The notes under the pieces are model-generated. The model was not told the origin of the DNA. It searched no databases and was given only the letters and a program-made list of their open reading frames with translations. Both the position numbers and the translations under genes were made by a program. From NCBI RefSeq assembly GCF_010560025.1, contig NZ_SAIY01000006.1, forward strand, positions 248,001 through 312,000: DNA of 64,000 nt, given 5' to 3'. The DNA is from Verrucosispora sioxanthis (GTDB lineage: Bacteria > Actinomycetota > Actinomycetes > Mycobacteriales > Micromonosporaceae). Below are positions 43,216 through 52,017 of this stretch, one piece after another (the first letter of the stretch is position 1; every line of letters begins with the position of its first letter).

Positions 43216-44112
43216 TCACTCCGTGCGCAGGTCCAGGGCGATGTCCAGGATCGGTGAGGAGTGGGTGAGCGCGCCGACGGAGAGGTAGTCGACGCCGGTG
43301 GCGCCCACCGCCGCGGCGTCGGTGAGGGTCAGCCCGCCGGTCGCCTCCAGCTCGGCCCGATCGCCCACGGCGGCCACCACCTCGGCGAGCACCGCCGGAG
43401 GCATGTTGTCCAGCAGCAGGAAGTCGGCTCCGGCCTCGACCGCCTCCACGGCCTCGGCGAGGGTGTCCACCTCCACCTGCACCGGTACGTCCGGGAACGC
43501 CTCCCGGACCCGCCGGTACGCGGCGGCGACACCGCCCGCCGCGAACTTGTGGTTGTCCTTGACCATGGCCACGTCGTGCAGGCCCATCCGCTTGTTCGTG
43601 CCCCCGCCGGCCCGGACCGCGTACTTCTCCAGGGCGCGCAACCCCGGGGTGGTCTTGCGGGTGTCCAGCACCATCGCCTTGCTGCCGGCCAACGCGTCCG
43701 CCCAGGCCCGGGTGTGGGTGGCCACCCCGGACATCCGGCAGAGCAGGTTGAGGGCGGTCCGTTCGGCGGTGAGCAGCACCCGGGTCGGGCCGGTCACCGT
43801 GGCCAGCACGTCTCCCCGGGCCACCCGCTCGCCGTCGTGGGCCACCAGCGAGACCTCGACGGTACGCCCGATCCCGATCGCCTCGGCGGCCGACTCGAAC
43901 ACGGCGGCGGCGACGGCCAGCCCGGCCACCACGCCGTCGGCGCGGGCCACCACGTCGGCGGTGTCGGTCTGTGCCGCCGGGATGGTGGCGGTACTTGTCA
44001 CGTCGAGCCCGTCCGGGCCGAGGTCCTCGACCAGCGCGTTCTCGATGATCCGGCGTACCTGGTCCGGGTCCAGCCCGGCCGCGCGCAGCAGCCGCTCCGT
44101 CTCGCTGGTCAT
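43216..44112 (-). CDS. nadC: Nicotinate-nucleotide pyrophosphorylase
   Basis: Converts quinolinate and PRPP to nicotinate mononucleotide in de novo NAD synthesis. 298 aa. NALVEDLGPDGLDVTS, GDVLATVTGPTRVLLTAERTALN and VLDTRKTTPGLRALEKYAV are the family blocks, with MVKDNH and LEATGGLTL in the barrel. ATG 44112 overlaps the nadB stop (ATGA), so translation is coupled. Confidence 0.96.
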   Translation of the reverse strand: MTSETERLLRAAGLDPDQVRRIIENALVEDLGPDGLDVTSTATIPAAQTDTADVVARADGVVAGLAVAAAVFESAAEAIGIGRTVEVSLVAHDGERVARGDVLATVTGPTRVLLTAERTALNLLCRMSGVATHTRAWADALAGSKAMVLDTRKTTPGLRALEKYAVRAGGGTNKRMGLHDVAMVKDNHKFAAGGVAAAYRRVREAFPDVPVQVEVDTLAEAVEAVEAGADFLLLDNMPPAVLAEVVAAVGDRAELEATGGLTLTDAAAVGATGVDYLSVGALTHSSPILDIALDLRTE

Positions 44113-45803
44113 CGCGTCTCCTCCCACCGGGTGGTCAACCGTCCCGCTCCACCGACGGCACCGACCAGGTGGCCGTGCCACCGCTCGTCGGCCACCGGGA
44201 AGTCCTCCCGCCAGTGGCAGCCCCGGGTCTCCTGGCGGGCGTACGCCGCGGCGACAAGTGTGGCGGCCACCGTGAGCAGGTTCGTCGCCTCCCAGTCGGC
44301 GGTGCGCGGGGTGCCGCGAGCGACGCCCAGCTCGACCAGTTCGGCGGCGGTGGCGGTGAGCGTCGCGGCCGAGCGGAGGACTCCGGCGCCCCTGGTCATC
44401 GCCCGTTGCAACACCGGTGTCGTCTCGGCCGGCAGCACCCAGCCGCCCGCACCCCGCCACGCCCCGGTGTCCGCCGGGCGGGCCTGCTCGGGCAGGCCGG
44501 ACGCGATGTCGTCGGCGATCCGCCGGGAGAAGACCAGCCCCTCCAGCAGCGAGTTGCTGGCCAGCCGGTTCGCGCCGTGCACGCCCGTGCAGGCGACCTC
44601 GCCGCAGGCGTACAGACCGGGGATCGAGGTCCGGCCGCGCAGGTCGGTGCGCACCCCGCCGGAGGCGTAGTGCGCGGCCGGCGCCACCGGGATCAGGTCG
44701 GTTCCCGGGTCGACCCCGATGGCCAGGCACGACGCGACGATTGTGGGGAACCGGCGGGCCAGGAACTCACCGCCGAGGTGACGGGCGTCGAGGTGGACGT
44801 GGTCGGCACCGGTGGCCAGCAGCACCCGGTGGATCCCCTTGGCGACCACGTCCCGGGGGGCCAGCTCGGCCAGTTCGTGCTGGCCGAGCATGAAGCGTTT
44901 GCCGTCGGTGTCCACCAGGTACGCGCCCTCGCCCCGCAGCGCCTCGGAGACCAGCGGCTGCTGGGCGTGCCCGGCGCCGGGCACCCGGGAGTGCTCCGGC
45001 ACGATCAGCGCGGTCGGGTGGAACTGCACGAACTCCACGTCGGTGACCGCCGCACCGGCCCGCATGGCCAGGGCGACCCCGTCGCCGGTGGAGACCCCCG
45101 GGTTCGTGGTGGCCGCGAAGATCTGCCCCATGCCGCCGGTGGCCAGCACCACCGCGCGGGCCAGCAGCGCGCCGACACCGTCCTCACTGCCCTCGCCGAG
45201 CACGTGCAGGGTGATCCCGCACGCCGCACCGAGCCCACCCGGACCGTCGCCGGGGGCCCGGAGCAGATCCAGCACCAACGCGTGCTCGACGAGCCTGATC
45301 CACGGGTCGCGGCGTACCGCCGCGTGTAGCGCCCGCTGCACCTCGGCGCCCGTCGCGTCGCCGCCCGCGTGCACGATGCGGTCGGCCCGGTGCCCGCCCT
45401 CGCGGGTGAGCATCAACGACCCGTCGGCGTTGCGGTCGAACTCGGCACCGAGACGCATCAGTTCCCGCAGCCGGGTCGGCCCCTCCTCCACGAGTACGCG
45501 GACCGCGGCCGGGTCGCACAGACCGACGCCGGCGATCTCGGTGTCGGAGGCGTGCATGGCCGGGGTGTCGGTCGGGTCGAGGACCGCGGCGATGCCGCCC
45601 TGCGCCCACCTGGTCGATCCCTCGTCGATGTCGACCTTGGTGACCACAGTGACGTGTAGTCCCGCCTCACGCAGATGCAATGCGGCGGTCAGCCCGGCCA
45701 CCCCGGAGCCGACCACGATCACGTCGGTGGTCTCCACCCAGCCGGGCGCCGGGGCGGCCAGTCGGGTCGGCAACGCCGGCAGGCCGACGGTCGGTAGATC
45801 CAT
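44109..45803 (-). CDS. nadB: L-aspartate oxidase
   Basis: Oxidises L-aspartate to iminoaspartate, the first step of de novo NAD synthesis. About 564 aa flavoprotein. The FAD Rossmann motif is VIVVGSGVAGLTAALHL; STRWAQGGIAAVLD and the active-site QFHPTAL segment follow, and GLYACGEVACTGVHGANRLASNSLLEG is the second FAD block. ATG 45803 with GGGGG upstream is preferred over the GTG four codons earlier. No nadA gene is visible next to it. Confidence 0.95.
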   Translation of the reverse strand: MDLPTVGLPALPTRLAAPAPGWVETTDVIVVGSGVAGLTAALHLREAGLHVTVVTKVDIDEGSTRWAQGGIAAVLDPTDTPAMHASDTEIAGVGLCDPAAVRVLVEEGPTRLRELMRLGAEFDRNADGSLMLTREGGHRADRIVHAGGDATGAEVQRALHAAVRRDPWIRLVEHALVLDLLRAPGDGPGGLGAACGITLHVLGEGSEDGVGALLARAVVLATGGMGQIFAATTNPGVSTGDGVALAMRAGAAVTDVEFVQFHPTALIVPEHSRVPGAGHAQQPLVSEALRGEGAYLVDTDGKRFMLGQHELAELAPRDVVAKGIHRVLLATGADHVHLDARHLGGEFLARRFPTIVASCLAIGVDPGTDLIPVAPAAHYASGGVRTDLRGRTSIPGLYACGEVACTGVHGANRLASNSLLEGLVFSRRIADDIASGLPEQARPADTGAWRGAGGWVLPAETTPVLQRAMTRGAGVLRSAATLTATAAELVELGVARGTPRTADWEATNLLTVAATLVAAAYARQETRGCHWREDFPVADERWHGHLVGAVGGAGRLTTRWEETR

Positions 45804-45864
45804 GCCCCCAGTCAACCCGAATGCCCTTCGCCTCGGGCGGCGGGGGCGGGACGAGTGGTTCCGG

Positions 45865-46761
45865 CTACTTCGTCCGCACCGGCAGTGCCGCCGGGCCGGC
45901 GTCCTTGAGCGTTCCGGTCACCCGACGGTCGCTGAGCCACAGATAGCAGCGGATCCCCCGGTCGCCGACCCGCCACCGACCGGCGCTGGGCGGCCGCACC
46001 ACCACGTCGGTACGGAAGATCAGATCGTCGTCGTCCGGCACACCGGCGAAGCGGGCGAGGACCGAGCGGCACCCGGCGTAGAAGGGTGCCCACTGCACAC
46101 TGCTGGTCGGGTACGGGCGGTCCGGAGCCGACCAGACCCCGGCGAACTCGGCGTCGTGGCGGTCGGTGCACGCCACCGGCACCAGGGTCTGCACCACCCC
46201 GCCCCCGCCGGTACGCGTCTGCTGGCAGCTGAGCCGCAGCGCCGACGCCGTACGGAGCGCGTCGCGCAGCGAGCCGGTACGCAACACGACCTTGGCACCG
46301 GCCTCCACCGTGCTGACCTCCATCAGGTCACAGCGGTACCAACGCGACCCGGCGGCCCAGCCCGGCCCGGACGGCACCGCGACCGCCAACCGGAGCCGCC
46401 CGGCCCGCCAGTTGTCACCGACGTGGCCGTTGGCCCGGTTGTCACACTCGGCGAAGGCGGTCCGCAGCTCGGCGGAACCGGTGGGCGGCGGTTGCTTCCG
46501 TGCGGCGGGGAAGGCGCCGACGTGCACCGTCTCCACCCGGTGCGGTGCGGCGCAGTCCACCGGCGCGTACGCCCCGAGCGGCACCACCTCGGCGAAGTCG
46601 GCCTCGTGACAGACCCCGACGGCCGGGATGAAGGGCCCGGGCGGCGGCAACGCGGCCCAGTCGTCGACCAGGTCGCCGTCCAGCCCGCCGGTCGACCCAC
46701 AGCCGGCCAGCAGCGCCGCCACGATGAAGGCCGTGACCAGGGTCCTCGTCGCACGCTGCAT
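45865..46761 (-). CDS. Septum-formation-family lipoprotein
   Basis: 298 aa. A signal peptide with lipobox LLAGCG (Cys about 21) is followed by an extracytoplasmic region of two related Cys-containing halves: PAVGVCHEADF..PVDCAAPHRVETVHVG and QTLVPVACTDRHDAEFAGVW. This is the repeat pattern of actinobacterial septum-formation (PF13845-type) proteins. The first C..C..PHxxE and second C..xHdxEf motifs are clear. It lies between panD and nadB. Its role in division is a family label rather than shown here. Confidence 0.8.
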   Translation of the reverse strand: MQRATRTLVTAFIVAALLAGCGSTGGLDGDLVDDWAALPPPGPFIPAVGVCHEADFAEVVPLGAYAPVDCAAPHRVETVHVGAFPAARKQPPPTGSAELRTAFAECDNRANGHVGDNWRAGRLRLAVAVPSGPGWAAGSRWYRCDLMEVSTVEAGAKVVLRTGSLRDALRTASALRLSCQQTRTGGGGVVQTLVPVACTDRHDAEFAGVWSAPDRPYPTSSVQWAPFYAGCRSVLARFAGVPDDDDLIFRTDVVVRPPSAGRWRVGDRGIRCYLWLSDRRVTGTLKDAGPAALPVRTK

Positions 46762-46947
46762 GGCGCCGCCTCCCCCAGTCAGCGGCCGTCCCCCGACGGC
46801 GCCTCCAGGGTAACCAGAAATGACCTTCCGGTGACAGACCGGAATCGCGGCGCGACGCTCACGGCCGGCACAAAAGGTTCACTTGAGCGGCGAATCCACC
46901 AACTACTCGTACGTCTCCCTCGGCGACATGGCCAATGAGCGGTCCCG

Positions 46948-47367
46948 CTACACCGACAGCGGGTTGGGCACCGGAGCGCCGGCCGTGCCGGGCGCGGCGG
47001 TCGACGGGTCGGCGCCGAGGTCGACGACCTTGTTGTCCGCGTCGACGTGCACCACCCGGGGGCGGTACGCGCGGGCCTCGGCATCGTCCATCTGCCCGTA
47101 CGAGATGAGGATGACCAGGTCGCCCGGCTGGACCAGGCGGGCGGCGGCACCGTTGATGCCGATCACACCGCTGCCCCGCCGGCCCGGGATCACGTACGTC
47201 TCCAGGCGGGCGCCGTTCGTGATGTCGACGATCGCCACCTGCTCGCCGGGGAGCAGGTCCGCGGCGTCGAGCAGATCCTCGTCGACGGTCACCGAGCCAA
47301 CGTAGTGCAGGTCCGCCTGGGTCACCGTGGCCCGGTGGATCTTGGACTTGAGCATCGTGCGGAACAT
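46948..47367 (-). CDS. panD: Aspartate 1-decarboxylase
   Basis: Makes beta-alanine for pantothenate. 139 aa proenzyme, processed at Gly24-Ser25 (HYVGSVTVD) to form the pyruvoyl group. GSGVIGINGAAARLVQPGDLVILISYG and the Tyr/Asn residues of the active site are present. The C-terminal tail is Pro/Ala-rich. panC follows, 28 bp downstream of it in position on the same strand. The 186 bases between its stop and the lipoprotein gene hold nothing recognisable. Confidence 0.96.
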   Translation of the reverse strand: MFRTMLKSKIHRATVTQADLHYVGSVTVDEDLLDAADLLPGEQVAIVDITNGARLETYVIPGRRGSGVIGINGAAARLVQPGDLVILISYGQMDDAEARAYRPRVVHVDADNKVVDLGADPSTAAPGTAGAPVPNPLSV

Positions 47368-47395
47368 CGGGACGCCTTTCGCGGGGTACGTGTGG

Positions 47396-48286
47396 TCAGG
47401 AAGCCGGGTCGAGCCAGAGCGGAGTGTTGTCGATCAGCCGGGTGTTGCCCACCCAGGCCGCCACGAGCAGCCGGGCGGGGCCACGGACCGGCCCGGGCTC
47501 CAGATCCGGATCGGTGAGCACCAGGTAGTCGAGCCGCGCGCCGGATTCGCCGCCCCCGAAGGCGACGTGTGCCGCCGTCAGGACCGCTGCGGCGTCGCCA
47601 CCGGCCGAGGCGGCCTCGGCACCGGCCCGCAACGCCCGGGACAGGTTCAGCGCCATCGAGCGCTCGGCCGGCGAAAGGTAACGGTTGCGGCTGGAGAGCG
47701 CCAGACCGTCCGGTTCCCGGACCGTGGGCACCCCGACCACCTCGACCGGAACGTCCAGGTCCCGACACATCCGCCGGACCAGGGTCAGCTGCTGGTAGTC
47801 CTTCTCACCGAAGAAGGTCAGGTCCGCGCGGGTGAGCTGAAGCAGCTTCAGCACCACGGTGAGCACGCCGTGGAAGAACCCCGGCCGGCTGAGCCCCTCC
47901 AGATCCTCGCCGAGCGGCCCCGGGTTGACCCGGACCGCCGGCTCGCCGCCGGGGTACATCTCACTCACCGAGGGAGCGAAGACCAGGTCCGCCCCGGCTC
48001 GCCGGCACACGTCGAGATCGGCTTCGAGGGTACGCGGGTAGCGGTCGAAGTCCTCGTTCGGCCCGAACTGCAGCGGGTTCACGAAGATCGTCACGATCAC
48101 ATGGTCGGCACGCGCCCGGGCCTCGCGCAGGAGCGTCTCGTGCCCCTCGTGCAGCGCGCCCATGGTCATCACCACCCCCACCGTCCCGGTGCAGGCCGCT
48201 CGTGCCTCGGCCAGGTCGGCCCGCGTGTGCACCAGCTCCGTCACGTGCTCCACCCCGCTCGACACCTGTGCTCCGCCGACGGTCAC
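47396..48286 (-). CDS. panC: Pantothenate synthetase
   Basis: Condenses pantoate with beta-alanine. 296 aa. The HIGH-like motif is MTMGALHEGHETLL (about 40-53), NPLQFGPNEDFDRYPRT and FGEKDYQQLTLVRRM follow, and the KMSKS-like loop is LALSSRNRYLSPAER. GTG 48286 is the family start; upstream codons belong to the degraded DUF2520 gene, whose stop overlaps. It is adjacent to panD. Confidence 0.94.
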   Translation of the reverse strand: MTVGGAQVSSGVEHVTELVHTRADLAEARAACTGTVGVVMTMGALHEGHETLLREARARADHVIVTIFVNPLQFGPNEDFDRYPRTLEADLDVCRRAGADLVFAPSVSEMYPGGEPAVRVNPGPLGEDLEGLSRPGFFHGVLTVVLKLLQLTRADLTFFGEKDYQQLTLVRRMCRDLDVPVEVVGVPTVREPDGLALSSRNRYLSPAERSMALNLSRALRAGAEAASAGGDAAAVLTAAHVAFGGGESGARLDYLVLTDPDLEPGPVRGPARLLVAAWVGNTRLIDNTPLWLDPAS

Positions 48287-49267
48287 GCCACCACCCCGCT
48301 CCGGTAGTCGTCCAGGACGCCGAACAGTGCCGCCGCGTCGACCGGACGCAGCCGGCCGGCCGCGACGGCCCGATCGGCGGTACGCCGCGCCAGCACGAGA
48401 TAGGGCTCGACCGACTCGGGTGCGGTGCACCGGCGAGCCGCGCCAGGTGCCGCCGCACCGTGCCCGGCATCGCCCCGGGAGGCCAGGCCAGTAAGCGCGT
48501 GTCGTCGCCGGGCGCAGCGCGTTCTCCAGCGCGGCACGCAGCAGCAAGGGCGAGCACCTTCTCGAACTGGCCACCCACGGCGTCGCACCAACCGGTCGGC
48601 CGCCTCGTTGACCAGTCTGCTGGGTGGTTCGCCGTGCGCCAGCGCCGCGTGGTTACAGCGGTCAGTCAACCTCAGCGATCCACTCCGGCACTTACCGAAG
48701 GTCGACCACCAGCCGGGCGGCCGGCGAGGCGCAGGTCGGCGCGGTCACCCGTAGGAGATGCCGGGCAACCGGCCGAGGGTCGTCAGGCGTGCCGGCGAAG
48801 ATCATCGCGGGGATGCAACGCCAGTGGACGGGCACCGGCCGCGCTGTGGCCGGTGCCAGCACAGCCCAGAGCCGTGTGCCCCCGACGTGTATTGCTTTTT
48901 GACCACCTGACCGGGACGCAACGTGCCGTCGGCGGCCAGACCGGCCACCACCACCTCGGCCGGCGCGTCGTCAGTGCGGCGATCAGCAGCAGGTCGCTGG
49001 CAGCCCGGGCGACCTCGATGGCCGGGGCGGCGAAACCGTCGGCAGCAGCCAGCAGCGCCAGGCGGGCCCCGCCGGCGAAGGGGAAGCGCCAGATCCCGCT
49101 GGCGGCGACCACCCGATGACCCGCGGCGGCCAGCGCAGCGGCGCAGCGCCCACCCGTCCGGCGCCGACGACGCCGACCGTGAGCCGGGCAGGAGTGCCGA
49201 CCTTGGCCGACGCCAAGGTCGCGGGCCGCCGGTAGGCGGCCGAGTGGGTGCGCAGCCGTGCGCTCAT
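48283..49267 (-). pseudogene. Rossmann/DUF2520-domain gene, heavily frameshifted
   Basis: Fragments of one protein lie in several frames. From ATG 49267: MSARLRTHSAAYRRPATLAS, then VGVVGAGRVGAA (nucleotide-binding start). Then ARAASDLLLIA near 49000, HWRCIPAMIFAGTPDDPRP near 48800, VPEWIAEVD near 48690, HAALAHGEPPSRLVNEAADRL near 48630 and ESVEPYLVLARRTADRAVAAGRLRPVDAAALFGVLDDY at the end. Members of this family normally sit directly upstream of panC in actinomycetes, as here. At least five indels would be needed to restore it, so it is either a real pseudogene or very poor sequence. Confidence 0.7.
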
Positions 49268-49614
49268 GTCACGATCCAGTCCTCGAGACGGGGTACCGGT
49301 CGGGGCAAGTATGCGTCTCTGAAGCGGATCTGAAACAAGGTTGTGTGAAATCGTTCACCGGTGTGAGGAGGGCCCCATGTCGATGTGCTGGCGCGAGGCG
49401 ATGCGGCATGCCCTCTACGGGCCGGAGGGCTTCTTCGTCTCCGGCGCCGGGCCCGCAGCCCATTTCCGGACCAGCGTGCACGCCTCCCCGGTCTTCACCT
49501 CGGCGCTGCTCCGCCTGATCCACCACCTCGACGCCGCCCTGGGCTTCCCCGACCGGTTCGACGTGGTGGATGTGGGGGCTGGGGGTGGCGAACTGCTCAA
49601 CTCACTCGCCGTGG

Positions 49615-49686
49615 GGGTTTCCGGGGAGCCCGCCCGCTCCGGGCGGTCAGGCTTGATCCCTGCGCGGGCGGGCTCCCCGGAAACCC
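49615..49686. repeat. Palindromic repeat element, copy B (inside the MidA gene)
   Basis: Arms 49615-49637 (GGGTTTCCGGGGAGCCCG...) and 49664-49686 are perfect 23-bp reverse complements; the 26-base centre carries GGTCAGGCTTGATCCCTGC, the reverse of the core in the other copies. Length 72 bp keeps the reading frame open. Confidence 0.9.
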
Positions 49687-50131
49687 TGACCACCACGGCC
49701 GCCGTTCGCCCCGGCCCGGGTGGTGTCTCGTCCGGGTCCGTCGATGCGTCGCTGTCCGCGCCGGTTCCGCTGGCTCGGCGGGTACGGTTCACCGCCGTCG
49801 AACTCGCCCCGCGCCCAGAGAACCTTCCCGACCAGATCACCTGGACGAACGAGATCCCCACCAGCATCATCGGCCTGCTCCTGGCCACCGAGTGGCTCGA
49901 CAACATCCCCCTCGACCTCGCCGTCCACACCGACCACAACTGGCACTACCTGCTCGTCGACCCCACCACGGGAGCCGAGACGACAGGCGAACCAGTAAGT
50001 CGAGACGACACAACCTGGCTGACGACCTGGTGGCCCACCCCGACCCACCAGCCCCCCGGGGCGCGGACCCGCACGGATGATCCGAACCTCCCCCCGCAGA
50101 CCCCGACGGACGGGTCGGGCCCGACCACGTC

Positions 50132-50206
50132 GGGTTTCCGGGCAGCCCGGCCGGCGCAGGGATCAAGCCTGACCCGCCCGGAGCCGGCCGGGCTGCCCGG
50201 AAACCC
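50132..50206. repeat. Palindromic repeat element, copy C (inside the MidA gene)
   Basis: Arms 50132-50154 and 50184-50206 are perfect 23-bp reverse complements with a 29-base centre containing GCAGGGATCAAGCCTGACC. It is nearly identical to copy A at 42345. Length 75 bp is a multiple of three. Flanking bases are repetitive (CCCCCACGGACC repeated). Confidence 0.9.
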
Positions 50207-50800
50207 CCACGGACCACACCCCCACGGACCGCACCCCTACGCGCATACCGCCGATGGGGCGGGCGGAGATCGGGCGGACCAGGGACGAGGCGTGGGCGCA
50301 CGCCGTGGGGTGCGTCGAGCAGGGGCTGGCGTTGGCCGTGGACTACGGCCACCTGCGCGCGGAGCGCCCGTTCGACGGGACGCTTACCGGCTACCGGGCT
50401 GGGCGGCAGGTGCCGCCGGTGCCGGACGGCTCCTGCGACGTCACCGCACACGTGGCCATGGACTCGGTCGCCGCCACCGGTGAGCGGGTCGCCCGGTGTG
50501 CGTACGTCCTGACGTCACAGCGGGAGGCGTTGCGAGCGCTCGGGGCCGACGGTGGCCGACCGCCGCTGAGCCTGGCCACCAGTGACCCGGCCGGCTACTG
50601 CAGGCACTGGCCACCGCGTCGGCGGCGGCCCGAGCTGACCGACCCGGCCGGCCTCGGCGGCCACTGGTGGCTGTGGCAGCCCGTCGGACCACCGGCCGAC
50701 CGGCTGCCACCCCTCGCGACCCGCACCGACGGTGCTGACGGTCCGCACGGCTGACGGGCGATCACCGCCGGGCCCGGCGGTTCATGGCACGATGGCGGGC

Positions 50801-51973
50801 ATGACCACGGGCGAGCTGCGCGAGCTGACCGTCGGCACCGGCGCCGGGCTGGTGGCGGGCACCGGCGGGGAGCAGCTCGGCGCGGACATGGTGCTGAACA
50901 TCGGACCGCAGCACCCCTCCACGCACGGTGTGCTGCGGCTCAAGCTGGTGCTCGACGGCGAGCGGGTGCTCGCCGCCGAACCGGTCGTCGGCTACATGCA
51001 CCGAGGTGCCGAGAAGCTGTTCGAGGTGCGCGACTACCGGCAGATCATCGTGTTGGCCAACCGGCACGACTGGCTGTCGGCGTTCGCCAACGAACTGGGC
51101 GTGGTGCTCGCGGTGGAACGGCTGATGGGCATGGAGGTGCCCGAGCGGGCCACCTGGCTACGGATGGCACTGGCCGAGTTGAACCGGGTGCTCAACCACC
51201 TGATGTTCCTCGGTTCGTATCCGCTGGAGATCGGGGCGATCACCCCGATGTTCTACGCCTTCCGGGAACGGGAGACGCTCCAGGCGGTGCTGGAGGAGGT
51301 CTCCGGCGGACGGATCCACTACATGTTCAACCGGGTCGGCGGTCTGAAGGAGGAGGTGCCGGCCGGCTGGACCGGTCGGGCCCGGGCCGCCATCGGAGAG
51401 GTACGCCGCCGGATGCCGGACCTGGACAACCTGATCCGCCGGAACGAGATCTTCCTGGCCCGTACCGTCGGCGTGGGGGTGCTGTCGGCGGCCGAGGCGG
51501 CCGCGTTCGGTGCGTCCGGCCCGGTCGCCCGGGCGTCCGGGCTCGATCTGGACCTGCGCCGGGACGAGCCGTACCTGGCCTACGACCAGCTCGACGTGCC
51601 GGTGGTGACGAAAACGGCCGGCGACTGTCACGCCCGCTTCGAGATGCTGCTCGACCAGGTGTACACCTCGCTCGACCTGGCGGAGCAGTGCCTGGACCGG
51701 GTCGACCGGCTCACCGGTCCGATCAACACCCGGTTGCCGAAGGTGCTCAAGGCACCGGAGGGACACACGTACGCCTGGACGGAGAACCCGCTCGGCATCA
51801 ACGGGTACTACCTGGTCTCCCGCGGCGAGAAGACGCCGTGGCGGCTCAAGTTGCGCACCGCCTCGTACGCGAACGTGCAGGCCCTGGCCACCCTGCTGCC
51901 CGGCTGTCTGGTGCCGGACCTGATCGCCATCCTCGGCTCGATGTTCTTCGTGGTGGGCGACATCGACAAGTGA
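50801..51973 (+). CDS. nuoD: NADH-quinone oxidoreductase subunit D (orphan copy)
   Basis: 390 aa 49-kDa/NuoD-type subunit. NIGPQHPSTHGVLRL, GYMHRGAEKLFEVRDYRQ and LNRVLNHLMFLGSYPLEIGA lie in the N-terminal half. GDCHARFEMLLDQV and a C-terminal LPGCLVPDLIAILGSMFFVVGDIDK follow, so the family core is complete. No other nuo genes surround it, so it is an orphan or second copy, perhaps replacing NuoD under some condition. ATG 50801 starts the family sequence. The adjacent upstream gene is a MidA-type methyltransferase, the class of enzyme that modifies this subunit in mitochondria. Confidence 0.93.
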   Translation: MTTGELRELTVGTGAGLVAGTGGEQLGADMVLNIGPQHPSTHGVLRLKLVLDGERVLAAEPVVGYMHRGAEKLFEVRDYRQIIVLANRHDWLSAFANELGVVLAVERLMGMEVPERATWLRMALAELNRVLNHLMFLGSYPLEIGAITPMFYAFRERETLQAVLEEVSGGRIHYMFNRVGGLKEEVPAGWTGRARAAIGEVRRRMPDLDNLIRRNEIFLARTVGVGVLSAAEAAAFGASGPVARASGLDLDLRRDEPYLAYDQLDVPVVTKTAGDCHARFEMLLDQVYTSLDLAEQCLDRVDRLTGPINTRLPKVLKAPEGHTYAWTENPLGINGYYLVSRGEKTPWRLKLRTASYANVQALATLLPGCLVPDLIAILGSMFFVVGDIDK

Positions 51974-52017
51974 CGGCGCGATCCGGCGCGGCTCGTGAAG
52001 GGCGCACGGTCGCCGGA

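Larger units (their letters stand above)
49377..50754 (+). pseudogene. MidA/NDUFAF7-type SAM methyltransferase with two palindromic insertions and a frameshift
   Basis: ATG 49377 follows GAGGAGGG. The N-terminus (CWREAMRHALYGPEGFFVSG, then AHFRTSVHASPVFTSALLRL) and motif I (VVDVGAGGGELLNSL) match the COG1565/MidA family. VRFTAVELAPRP and LLATEWLDNIPLDLAV follow. A palindromic element lies in frame after motif I (49615-49686, 72 bp) and another at 50132-50206 (75 bp). After the second, the family sequence resumes in a different frame (AEIGRTRDEAWAHAVGCVEQG, then LAVDYGHLRAERPFDGTLTGYR) and ends at 50754. Mitochondrial NDUFAF7 methylates the NuoD homologue, and nuoD is the next gene. Whether this copy is functional is doubtful as the sequence stands. 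Confidence 0.75.
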
